Under the pieces are notes generated by a model. It was not told where the DNA came from and did no database searches. It saw only the letters and a list, made by a program, of their open reading frames with translations. A stretch of 64,000 nucleotides of DNA from Arachis hypogaea (taxonomy: Eukaryota; Streptophyta; Magnoliopsida; Fabales; Fabaceae), in NCBI RefSeq assembly GCF_003086295.3, contig NC_092048.1, positions 65,886,841-65,950,840 on the forward strand, in the 5' to 3' direction. Shown here piece by piece: positions 1 through 10,367 of the stretch. The position numbers were made by a program, and so were the translations under genes. Each line of letters starts with the position of its first letter. Position 1 is the first letter of the stretch.

Positions 1-1389
1 ATGGATGAGAAGCAATCAAATGTATCCCCTAGTGCCACTCAAGACCACTCAAGGGACAAAGGAAAAGCTACAAAGTGGGAGGAGTGCAACGCAATTATAG
101 TGGAAAGTGAGAAGAAAGCCATCAATCAGGAAGAACACAACAGAGAAGTTCCACAAAAAGAGACAGAAGAGAAAAGTGAAGAAGATCAAGAAATCAAGAA
201 TGCAAAAAGCTCAAAGAGAGATAAGGACATCCTTGAAACACAACTACAAGAGAAGAAGGAAGGGGTGAAGCCACATATCCCCAAACTTCCATACCCTCAG
301 AGGTTCAAAAAAGAGAATGAGGATAAGCAATACTCAAAGTTCCTGGACATATTCAAGACCCTCAGCATCAATATTCCTTTCTTAGAAGCACTTGAACAAA
401 TGCCAGTGTATGCCAAATTTATGAAGGAAATGCTGACGAAGAAAAAGTCCCTAAAAGAAGGACAAATTGTTGAGATGACAATGGAATGTAGTGCTATTCT
501 CCAAAGAGAGTTACCAGAGAAGAAAGATGATCCTGGGAGTTTTTATATACCTTGCACCATAGGAGACATAACAATTGAAAAGTCATTCTGTGACCTTGGT
601 GCAAGCATAAACTTGATGCCTTTGTCTCTAATGAGGAAACCTCGAATTTGTGAGCTGAAATCCACACGAATACTCCTTCAAATGGCTGACAAATCCATCC
701 AGCAAGCAGTTGGAGTTGTAGAGAATGTACTGGTAAAAGTGGGGAAATTCCTTCTCCCAGCTGATTTTGTCATTCTGGATATGGAGGAGGACCCTAACAC
801 CCCCATCATCCTAGGGAGGCCTTTTCTTGCTACGGGCAGAGCACTAATAGATGTTGAAAAAGGGGAATTGTTGCTGAGAGTGCATGATGAGCACCTAGCA
901 TTCCATATTTTTAAAACCCCACATGAGCCCACTCAAGAAGAAGAGTGTACGGAGGATAAGGCCAGAGATCAAAGTTTGAAGGAGGTAGTCAATGAGTTAG
1001 CTCCAAGACTTCCAAATCCATGCTTGAAAGAAGTAGAGATGGTGCAACAGACCAAAGAAATCAAGGAGGAACTAGATCCAAAACCTCTAGATGAGAAATT
1101 CAACATCTCAGATAAGGAACCACCAAGGCAGGGAGTATCTTTTGAGAAAGAAAAAAAGAAGAGGCCAAGAGGGTGGAGAAGCAAGAAGATCCCTACTGAA
1201 GGCTTTTCACCAGGGGATAAAGTAGTGTTAAACACCCAACTAATAAAGGTGTCCCCACAATCATCTGAATACTACACTGTGAACCGGGTCCTTTCACTTG
1301 AACACCTAGAGATCATCAAAAAGGAGACCGGAAGGAAGTTCACAGTAAGAGGAGAAAAGCTGAGGCACTATGCTTTTCAGCCTCCATAA
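1..1389 (+). pseudogene. E1 gag-protease polyprotein, C-terminal part, with an integrase-tail remnant
   Basis: The window opens inside a reading frame that stays open to the TAA at 1387-1389. The second copy shows that the gene begins about 1.6 kb further upstream, so the ATG at position 1 is not the true start. Residues about 150-310 form a retropepsin-like domain with the Athila-type catalytic motif CDLGASIN and the downstream motif ILGRPFLATGRALIDV. The last 80 residues (GFSPGDKVVL to GRKFTVRGEKLRHY) look like the C-terminal end of a Ty3 integrase, comparable to the ends of the E and H integrases. RT, RNase H and the integrase core are absent, so the element would need enzymes in trans. 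The second copy has a stop (7710) where this copy is open. Confidence 0.85.
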
Positions 1390-1403
1390 TCAAAGAACGA
1401 GAT

Positions 1404-1450
1404 GTCAAGCTAGTGACAATAAAGAAGCGCTTGTTGGGAGGCAACCCAAC
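1404..1450 (+). promoter_or_regulatory. Two-hairpin element after the E1 polyprotein (class I)
   Basis: Fifteen bases after the stop codon, GTCA/TGAC (1404-1407 with 1414-1417) can form a first hairpin. A second follows with stem GTTGGG/CCCAAC (1433-1438 with 1445-1450) around the loop AGGCAA. The same pair occurs at the equivalent place in A, C, D, F, G and H and, with a weakened first stem, in E; compensatory changes are seen between families. The role is unknown. An RNA signal for packaging or for expression of downstream sequence is an inference. Confidence 0.7.
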
Positions 1451-2945
1451 CTGAGGTAGTTTTCTTTTCATAGCTGTTTCAATAAAAAGGTTGAGTAGTT
1501 TTGTCTGTATTGCAAGGATCTAAGTTTGGTGTTGCACACCAAAACAATTTAAGGGAGAATGAAGGATTCTAAGTTTGGTGTTCCACCAAAATCTCATTTA
1601 AAAGCATACTCTCACCTCTTGCATAATGATAGCTCCAAGCAATCAGACAAATTATTCAACCAGTTAATTGCTTCTTAGTTTGGTTCTATAACCTTTAGCA
1701 AGGCCAAAAGAATTTATAAATGTACAACCTGTTGCATTAGAGACAGTGGCAAGGAATTAAGTTTGGTGTTCCCACACCAAATTGAATCCAAAAAGCCACA
1801 CTCAATTCATGCATACTAACCAGTCACCTAAGGGCTTGAGAAGCAAGCAACTTTTGAGAATTGTGCAGGGAACGAACCACCATTTGAAGACATTATGCAT
1901 CATGACTCAAAAGGGGCACAACAGAAGGAAGAACAAAAGAACTGCAAACCAATAGGTTGTATTTATACTTAACTTTTGCTGTTGAGAAATGCTTTGATTT
2001 ATGTCTTGCTAAAGTGTTCATCTAGTTCAAGTAGATTCAATTTTCTTTGGCAATAAGTAAGCTAGTCCAAGTGTGTGCTTGTATGTTTACATTCACTTAA
2101 CTAACTGCATGCTTTGTCCCCTGCATCTTTAATTCAATAAAAAGAAATGTTTGAATGTGAAGTAAGATAGTTCTCTGTTAGATAGAAGTACAATAAAAGT
2201 AAGTGGTGGTATGTATGTGTGATTGTTTGATAACTCACTTTTAGTGAATAAGAGAACTAGGATGTCTCCTTCTAAGTATAAAGTGGCCTACTGTCTATGA
2301 ATCTCAATCACACAAAAGTCCTTGGTTAAAAAGAAAAACAAAAAGAGAAAAGAAATAACCAAAGAGTGGCAACAGAACAAAAGAAAATAAAAAGAAACAA
2401 AGCTAGACACCAATAGCTTGAACCTTAGAATATATGCCTGTGGTGTCTTTGTACTAGGATCTGCTTGGATTATTAAGTTCTTTGGAGTGCATCAACACTT
2501 GGTGACTTGGGTTAACTAACCCGAGATCATCAGCTGAAAGTCCACTATCAAGAGCAACCTGACTACAAGGCATTTAGTAACCCAAAGAGGTGTTGGGCAT
2601 CAATGTTTTAAGAAGGGATGTGAGCCAAGTGTCTATAGTGAATAATGTGTCAAGTATAAAGAAAGAAAAGAACTTGTTACACATGACACTGAACTAAAGC
2701 TTATAGAGAAAAACAGTAGTCAAGGACAAAGGAATAATGAGAAGTCATAGCAGTGTGTTGCTTGATACTTAAAGGAGACTTTCTAGGCCTAAAAGTCAAT
2801 AAGAAGTGAGTGTTTACTTATCCACATAAAACCCCATGAACTACCAATAATACTCTGCTAGCATGAACATCATCTTCCATTTCATTCTTTCTTCTCAATA
2901 ATTCATTTCTTGCTTGGGGACAAGCAAGCTTTAAGTTTGGTGTTG
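1451..2945 (+). other. E1 3' non-coding region, copy 1
   Basis: No ORF of note. Three short hairpins share the stem TTTGGTG(T)/(A)CACCAAA at 1525-1543, 1574-1590 and 1762-1781. The region ends with a hairpin TTGCTTG-GGGA-CAAGCAA and the box TTTAAGTTTGGTGTTG that abuts the LTR, where a polypurine tract would be expected. About 43 bases near 2490-2560 are missing from the second copy. Confidence 0.6.
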
Positions 2946-3249
2946 TGATGACAAGTCATCTTAGCCTAGTTTCACTAGCCTTTTTCTTTTATTTTCAATT
3001 GAATTATGCACTTTCTTGAGCCACAAGCAAGCCAATTGGGTAGATTTTCATGTTTCCTTTGATTTAATCAACCATAGATGAATTAATGCAATTTCATGAG
3101 GATTTATGCTATGATTGCCACATATTATGAAAGAATGACAATCTCATGATTTTGAGCATAGCTTTGATGTGTTTGGTTGATTGATGATAGGTGAGGAAAG
3201 CTTGGAGAAAGGATGAAGCAAGAAGGAATGGCTAGGAGCAAGAGAGAAC

Positions 3250-3717
3250 AAAAAGTTTGAGCAAAAGTTTGCCTCAAACTTTAGCTCAAACTTTCGGATA
3301 AGTAAAAACACACCAGGGAACAAAAAGCTTGAGCAAAAGTTTGCCTCAAACTTTAGCTCAAACTTTTGGGAGAAAAGCTTGAGCCAACGTTTGCCTCAAA
3401 CTTTTTGGCAAACGTTGGCATCACAAATCAATACCCTGGAGGACAAAAGTTTGCGCCAACGTTTGCCTCAAACTTTTTGGCAAACGTTGGCGCCATCAGC
3501 AACACACCCTGAAGACAAAAAGTTTGCGCCAACGTTTGCCTCAAACTTTTTGGCAAACGTTGGCGCTATGAGTGTGCACAAAGGGGCCAACGTTTGAGCA
3601 AAAGTTTGACCCCAAACTTTAGCTCAAACATTGGTAGCAGCAAGAATGGGGCAGCTGGTGTAAAAAGTTTGAGTAAAAGTTTGCCTCAAACTTTTACTCA
3701 AACTTTTACTCAAGCTT
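3250..3717 (+). repeat. Array of seven nested hairpin units in the E1 LTR
   Basis: Seven related units at about 3250, 3334, 3374, 3446, 3517, 3584 and 3663. Units 3-5 contain GCCAACGTTTGCC and its inverse GGCAAACGTTGGC, a 13-bp stem around an A/T-rich loop. The others pair AAGTTTGAGC with GCTCAAACTT around an inner AAAGTTTG/CAAACTTT dyad. The open frames crossing the array are by-products of the repeat. The array lies 130-600 bases upstream of the TATA box. Confidence 0.85.
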
Positions 3718-3848
3718 TTATAATTCCCAACCCGGTTCACTTCGGTTCTCTCTCCAACTCCAAGAGCAATCAACCAAGGCCTCTATCAACCCAATTCCAT
3801 CAAGAGCAAAAGCCCAATTCAAAGCATGAAGACCATTTGAAGAAAGTG

Positions 3849-3856
3849 TATAAATA
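3849..3856 (+). promoter_or_regulatory. TATA box of the E1 LTR, copy 1
   Basis: TATAAATA, placed about 900 bases into the LTR and just after the hairpin array. A TATAAATA is present at a comparable place in the LTRs of A and B. Confidence 0.55.
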
Positions 3857-4747
3857 GCTTAGGATTTAAGTTTTAACGGAGCTTTTTCTTTTAGTTTTCA
3901 TAGAGAGTTTTCGGAGAGCTTTTGGTGTTGAGTGATTTTGAGTTTCTAAGTCTCGGGGAAGGAGAATTGAATTCCCTTCCTCTTAGTTTTCTTGCTTTCA
4001 ATTCCAATTACATTTGCTTGGATCTTGGGTTGGAGAATTGAAAGAATTCTGTTTCAATCTCATCCTGAGATCTCTCTGTTTACTTACTGCACAATTGAAT
4101 TTCAGTTTCTGTTAATTGCTTCTTCTTCTACTTTCTCTGCAATTTACATTTCCTTTGCAATTGCTCTTGTTGGATCTAGGAAGGCATTGAGATCTAGACT
4201 TGGTTATCTAGTCTCTTGAGTCCTGAGATCTGGATTTCCATTTTCAATTTCTCTGTTTACTGCTTTTCGAGCTCTTTTATATTTCTGTTTTAGATCCGAT
4301 TCAACCCAAGGCATCTTCTACTCTTCTGTGTGTTGAATTTTACTTTTCCTTGTTTAATTTCTGCAAATCCAATTCCCAATTCCCTTTACAATTCAAGCCA
4401 TTTACATTTCTTGCACTTTAAGATTCTGCAATTTACATTTCTTGCGTTCTAAGTTTCTGCCATTTAATTTCTTGCTCTTTAAGATTTAACATTTTACATT
4501 TCAGTTCTCTTTAATTTCATGCAAATTACCCATCCCCTTTATTTTCCATGCAATTTAAATTCTGCAAATCACAAATCTCTCAACCAAATCTTGATTCGCT
4601 TGACTAAATCAACCACTAAACTAAAATTGCTCAATCCTTCAATCCCTGTGGGATCGACCTCACTCCCGTGAGTTATTATTACTTGATGCGACCCGGTGCA
4701 CTTGCCGGTGAGTTTTGTGTTGGATCATTTTCCGCACATCAAGTTTT

Positions 4748-4764
4748 TGGCGCCGTTTCCGGGG
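4748..4764 (+). promoter_or_regulatory. Primer binding site (tRNA-Asp type), E1
   Basis: TGGCGCCGTTTCCGGGG begins six bases after the LTR end. It matches the complement of the 3' end of plant tRNA-Asp except for one T where the other elements have G. Confidence 0.8.
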
Positions 4765-4955
4765 ATTGATTAGATTGACAATGATTAAGTGAAGTGGAGA
4801 TCTAGATCAAGCACTTTTTCTTTTCTGTTTCTTTAACTTTTGACTAACACGCTAACTGTTTGAATTTTTGCCTAAGCTAACTAATATTTCACTTCAGCCA
4901 TGGATTGAAGTGTTATTGCTTTTCTGGTATTGTGTGATTCTTGTGTTTTGCTTGT

Positions 4956-7943
4956 ATGTCAGATACAAGAAGAGAGATCCCTACCTTTCATGAAACTGAC
5001 GAAAGAATCCTCCGAAGGCTAAGAAGAGAAGCAAGAGAAAAAAATGTTGCTGGAGAGGAAGAATCAGATGAAGAATATCATGAATTGGAGGAACACTCAA
5101 CAAATCCAACAAATCCACCAGTGAGAATGGCCAACAACAATGGTCAACCCCAGAGGAGAGTCTTGGCTTCATATACATTTGCTAATCCAAGGCATTGTGG
5201 GAGTAGCATCCTTACCCCAAATGTCGATGCAAATAACTTTGAATTGAAGCCCCAACTCATTACCTTGGTGCAGAACAACTGTTCTTATGGAGGAGGCCCC
5301 TTGGAAGATCCAAACCAGCACCTATCCACCTTCCTGAGGATATGTAACACAGTGAAGACCAATGGTGTACATCCTGACAGTTACAAATTGTTGTTGTTTC
5401 CATTTTCCCTGAGGGACAAAGCTACTCAATGGTTGGAGTCATTTCCAAGAGAAAGCATCAACAATTGGGAGGATCTAGTGAGCAAGTTCTTAGCAAAGTT
5501 TTATCCTCCTCAAAGGATCATCAGGCTCAAAACAGAGGTTCAAACATTTACTCAGATGGATGGAGAGTCATTGTATGAAGCATGGGAGAGATACAAAGAT
5601 TTACTCAGGAAGTGTCCACCAGAGATGTTTAATGAATGGGATAAACTCCAAAATTTCTATGAAGGACTGACAATGAAAGCTCAAGAGGCACTTGACTATT
5701 CAGCAGGAGGCTCAATGCAACTCATGAAGACAGCTGAAGAAGCTCAGAACCTCATTGACATGGTGGCTAACAACCAATATTTCTTTGGCCATCAGAGACA
5801 ACGTCAACCATCACTAAGGAAAGGAGTGTTAGAAATGGAAGGGGTTGACACCCTCCTAGCTCAAAACAAGATAATGCAGGAGCAGATTCAACAACAATTT
5901 GAGCAGATGGCTAAAAAGATTGATAGCTTGCAAGTTGCAGCAGTGAATACAAGCCAACCATCAACCACATGGGGGCAAAATAAAGAAAACCAAGAAGATC
6001 AGCAGCAGGAACAACATCAATATGTGCACAACCAAGGTTCAGGCCAAAATGAGGTTTATGGTGACACCGACAATCCATCCTGGAAGAACCATCCAAATCT
6101 CAGATGGGGAGATAACCACACTCAAAACCAACAACCATGGCAAAGGAATTCAAACCAAAACAACTCAAGAAGCAACCAGAACAACAACTAGCAAAACATA
6201 ACCCACAATCCATATAGAAAACCCCAAAATGACCACCCAAATTCCAGCTATTATCCACCTAATAATTCAGTCACTAACCAAAACAACCATCATCCACCTT
6301 CCACATCCACATTCCACCCATAAAACAACCCCACAAATAGTTCAAACAACTTCCAGCAACAACCATCTCACTTTACACAACCACAACTAAATCCAGACTC
6401 CCAAAGAATCTCTAGTCTAGAGAAAATGGTAGAGAAACTCATAAAAAATCAAGAGATGGCAAGACAAGATCAGGAAGCAGCACGAAAGGATCAAGCCATA
6501 ACAAGTAAAAATCTTGAGAGGCATATGGAACAAATGGCTAAACGAATTACAGAGATGGATGAGAAGCAATCAAATATATCCCCTAGTGCCACTCAAGACC
6601 ACTCAAGGGACAAAGGAAAAGCTACAAAGTGGGAGGAGTGCAACGCAATTATAGTGGAAAGTGAGAAGAAAGCCATCAATCAGGAAGAACACAACAGAGA
6701 AGTTCCACAAAAAGAGACAGAAGAGAGAAGTGAAGAAGATCAAGAAATCAAGAATGCAAAAAGCTCAAAGAGAGATAAGGACATCCTTGAAACACAACTA
6801 CAAGAGAAGAAGGAAGGGGTGAAGCCACATATCCCCAAACTTCCATACCCTCAGAGGTTCAAAAAAGAGAATGAGGATAAGCAATACTCAAAGTTCCTGG
6901 ACATATTCAAGACCCTCAGCATCAATATTCCTTTCTTAGAAGCACTTGAACAGATGCCAGTGTATGCCAAATTTATGAAGGAAGTGCTGACGAAGAAAAA
7001 GTCCCTAAAAGAAGGACAAATTGTTGAGATGACAATGGAATGTAGTGCTATTCTCCAAAGAGAGTTACCAGAGAAGAAAGATGATCCTGGGAGTTTTTAT
7101 ATACCTTGCACCATAGGAGACATAACAATTGAAAAGTCATTCTGTGACCTTGGTGCAAGCATAAACTTGATGCCTTTGTCTTTAATGAGGAAACCTCGAA
7201 TTTGTGAGCTAAAATCCACACGAATACTCCTTCAAATGGCTGACAAATCCATCCAGCAAGCAGTTGGAGTTGTAGAGAATGTACTGGTAAAAGTGGGGAA
7301 ATTCCTTCTCCCAGCTGATTTTGTCATTCTGGATATGGAGGAGGACCCTAACACCCCCATCATCCTAGGGAGGCCTTTTCTTGCTACGGGCAGAGCACTA
7401 ATAGATATTGAAAAAGGGGAATTGTTGCTGAGAGTGCATGATGAGCACCTAGCATTCCATATTTTTAAAACCCCACATGAGCCCACTCAAGAAGAAGAGT
7501 GTACGGAGGATAAGGCCAGAGATCAAAGTTTGAAGGAGGTAGTCAATGAGTTAGCTCCAAGACTTCCAAATCCATGCTTGAAAGAAGTAGAGATGGTGCA
7601 ACAGACCAAAGAAATCAAGGAGGAACTAGATCCAAAACCTCCAGATGAGAAATTCAACATCTCAGATAAGGAACCACCAAGGCAGGGAGTATCTTTTGAG
7701 AAAGAAAAATAGAAGAGGCCAAGAGGGTGGAGAAGCAAGAAGATCCCTACTGAAGGCTTTTCACCAGGGGATAAAGTAGTGTTAAACACCCAACTAATAA
7801 AGGTGTCCCCACAATCATCTGAATACTACACTGTGAACCGGGTCCTTTCACTTGAACACCTAGAGATCATCAAAAAGGAGACCGGAAGGAAGTTCACAGT
7901 AAGAGGAGAAAAGCTGAGGCACTATGCTTTTCAGCCTCCATAA
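4956..7943 (+). pseudogene. E1 gag-protease polyprotein with three stops, copy 2
   Basis: One frame runs from ATG 4956 to TAA 7941-7943, with internal stops TAG 6189, TAA 6321 and TAG 7710. The N-terminal third is a Retrotrans_gag domain (PF03732-like), visible in motifs such as LFPFSLRDKATQWLES, FYPPQ and SLYEAWERYKDLLRKCP. It is followed by an Asn/Gln-rich linker with no CCHC zinc knuckle. After a coiled-coil-like stretch comes the protease with CDLGASIN, then an integrase-like C-terminal tail (GDKVVL ... KLRHYAF). Gag packages the RNA and protease matures Gag; polymerase functions are missing. The first two stops lie in the low-complexity linker. The third is open as AAG in copy 1. As it stands the frame gives a Gag of about 411 residues ending at 6191. 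Confidence 0.85.
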
Positions 7944-7957
7944 TCAAAGAACGAGAT

Positions 7958-8004
7958 GTCAAGCTAGTGACAATAAAGAAGCGCTTGTTGGGAGGCAACC
8001 CAAC
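7958..8004 (+). promoter_or_regulatory. Two-hairpin element after the E1 polyprotein, copy 2 (class I)
   Basis: Identical in plan to 1404-1450: GTCA/TGAC at 7958-7971, then GTTGGG-AGGCAA-CCCAAC at 7987-8004. It starts 14 bases after the intended stop codon. Confidence 0.7.
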
Positions 8005-9456
8005 CTGAGGTAGTTTTCTTTTCATAGCTGTTTCAATAAAAAGGTTGAGTAGTTTTGTCTGTATTGCAAGGATCTAAGTTTGGTGTTGCACACCAAAACA
8101 ATTTAAGGGAGAATGAAGGATTCTAAGTTTGGTGTTCCACCAAAATCTCATTTAAAAGCATACTCTCACCTCTTGCATAATGATAGCTCCAAGCAATCAA
8201 ACAAATTATTCAACCAGTTAATTGCTTCTTAGTTTGGTTCTATAACCTTTAGCAAGGCCAAAAGAATTTATAAATGTACAACCTGTTGCATTAGAGACAG
8301 TGGCAAGGAATTAAGTTTGGTGTTTCCACACCAAATTGAATCCAAAAAGCCACACTCAATTCATGCATACTAACCAGTCACCTAAGGGCTTGAGAAGCAA
8401 GCAACTTTTGAGAATTGTGCAGGGAACGAACCACCATTTGAAGACATTATACATCATTACTCAAAAGGGGCACAACAGAAGGAAGAACAAAAGAACTGCA
8501 AACCAATAGGTTGTATTTATACTTAACTTTTGCTGTTGAGAAATGCTTTGATTTATGTCTTGCTAAAGTGTTCATCTAGTTCAAGTAGATTCAATTTTCT
8601 TTGGCAATAAGTAAGCTAGTCCAAGTGTGTGCTTGTATGTTTACTTTCACTTAACTAACTGCATGCTTTGTCCCCTGCATCTTTAATTCAATAAAAAGAA
8701 ATGTTTGAATGTGAAGTAAGATAGTTCTCTGTTAGATAGAAGTACAATAAAAGTAAGTGGTGGTATGTATGTGTGATTGTATGATAACTCACTTTTAGTG
8801 AATAAGAGAACTAGGATGTCTCCTTCTAAGTATAAAGTGGCCAACTGTCTATGAATCTCAATCACACAAAAGTCCTTGGTTAAAAAGAAAAACAAAAAGA
8901 GAAAAGAAATAACCAAAGAGTGGCAACAGAACAAAAGAAAATAAAAAGAAACAAAGCTAGACACCAAAAGCTTGAACCTTAGAATATATGCCTGTGGTGT
9001 CTTTGTACTAGGATCTGCTTGGATTATTAAGTTCTTTGGAGTGCATCAACACTTGACTACAAGAGCAACCTGACTACAAGGCATTTAGTAACCCAAAGAG
9101 GTGTTGGGCATCAATGTTTTAAGAAGGGATGTGAGCCAAGTGTCTATAGTGAATAATGTGTCAAGTATAAAGAAAGAAAAGAACTTGTTACACATGACAC
9201 TGAACTAAAGCTTATAGAGAAAAACAATAGTCAAGGACAAAGGAATAATGAGAAGTCATAGCAGTGTGTTGCTTGATACTTGAAGCAGACTTTCTAGGCC
9301 TAAAAGTCAATAAGAAGTGAGTGTTTACTTATCCACATAAAACCCCATGAACTACCAATAATACTCTGCTAGCATGAACATCATCTTCCATTTCATTCTT
9401 TCTTCTCAATAATTTATTTCTTGCTTGGGGACAAGCAAGCTTTAAGTTTGGTGTTG
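8005..9456 (+). other. E1 3' non-coding region, copy 2
   Basis: Non-coding. It has the same TTTGGTGT hairpins and LTR-proximal TTTAAGTTTGGTGTTG box as copy 1. It lacks about 43 bases near 9050 relative to copy 1, which accounts for the offset change between the copies. Confidence 0.6.
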
Positions 9457-9760
9457 TGATGACAAGTCATCTTAGCCTAGTTTCACTAGCCTTTTTCTTT
9501 TATTTTCAATTGAATTATGCACTTTCTTGAGCCACAAGCAAGCCAATTGGGTAGATTTTCATGTTTCCTTTGATTTAATCAACCATAGATGAATTAATGC
9601 AATTTCATGAGGATTTATGCTTTGATTGCCACATATTATGAAAGAATGACAATCTCATGATTTTGAGCATAGCTTTGATGTGTTTGGTTGATTGATGATA
9701 GGTGAGGAAAGCTTGGAGAAAGGATGAAGCAAGAAGGAATGGCTAGGAGCAAGAGAGAAC

Positions 9761-10228
9761 AAAAAGTTTGAGCAAAAGTTTGCCTCAAACTTTAGCTCAA
9801 ACTTTCGGATAAGTAAAAACACACCAGGGAACAAAAAGCTTGAGCAAAAGTTTGCCTCAAACTTTAGCTCAAACTTTTGGGAGAAAAGCTTGAGCCAACG
9901 TTTGCCTCAAACTTTTTGGCAAACGTTGGCATCACAAATCAATACCCTGGAGGATAAAAGTTTGCGCCAACGTTTGCCTCAAACTTTTTGGCAAACATTG
10001 GCGCCATCAACAACACACCCTGGAGACAAAAAGTTTGCGCCAACGTTTGCCTCAAACTTTTTTGCAAACGTTGGCGCCATGAGTGTGCACAATGGGGCCA
10101 ACGTTTGAGCAAAAGTTTGACCCCAAACTTTAGCTCAAACGTTGGTAGCAGCAAGAATGGGGCAGCTGGTGTAAAAAGTTTGAGTAAAAGTTTGCCTCAA
10201 ACTTTTACTCAAACTTTTACTCAAGCTT
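9761..10228 (+). repeat. Hairpin array in the second E1 LTR
   Basis: Seven units as at 3250-3717, with a few point differences. Some fall inside the stems: one arm reads CAAACATTGG where copy 1 has CAAACGTTGG, and near the array end copy 2 has CAAACGTTGG where copy 1 has CAAACATTGG. Both are CpG-to-TpG/CpA type changes. Confidence 0.85.
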
Positions 10229-10359
10229 TTATAATTCCCAACCCGGTTCACTTCGGTTCTCTCTCCAACTCCAAGAGCAATCAACCAAGGCCTCTATCAA
10301 CCCAATTCCATCAAGAGCAAAAGCCCAATTCAAAGCATGAAGACCATTTGAAGAAAGTG

Positions 10360-10367
10360 TATAAATA
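10360..10367 (+). promoter_or_regulatory. TATA box of the E1 LTR, copy 2
   Basis: TATAAATA at the same LTR position as 3849-3856. Confidence 0.5.

Larger units (their letters stand above)
1..2945 (+). mobile_element. E1 tandem copy 1: internal region, 5' part outside window
   Basis: This stretch is nearly identical to 6555-9456, the internal region of the complete E1 copy, at an offset of 6554 bases that becomes 6511 after a 43-base gap. It holds the C-terminal half of a gag-protease ORF, a two-hairpin element and a long non-coding 3' region that runs into the LTR at 2946. With 2946-11252 it forms internal-LTR-internal-LTR, which is what unequal recombination between LTRs produces. The 5' end lies before the window. 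Confidence 0.85.
2946..4741 (+). repeat. E1 LTR, copy 1
   Basis: TG...CA bounded repeat of 1796 bases, the same length as the copy at 9457. It contains a hairpin array in its upstream part, a TATA box and a pyrimidine-rich 3' half with repeated CATTTACATTTCTTGC-like segments. It is followed after six bases by the primer binding site. Confidence 0.9.

Noticed and set aside
3379..3857. Open frames of 70-90 codons crossing the E1 LTR hairpin array, also at 9890-10368
   Set aside because: The peptides merely translate the inverted repeats (RLPQTFWQTLA-like); they lie in an LTR upstream of the TATA box and exist on both strands.
4941..4955. Gag start at TTG 4941 in E1, and an upstream start at 58897 in F
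   Set aside because: ATG codons at 4956 and 58921 begin the segments conserved in the related elements.
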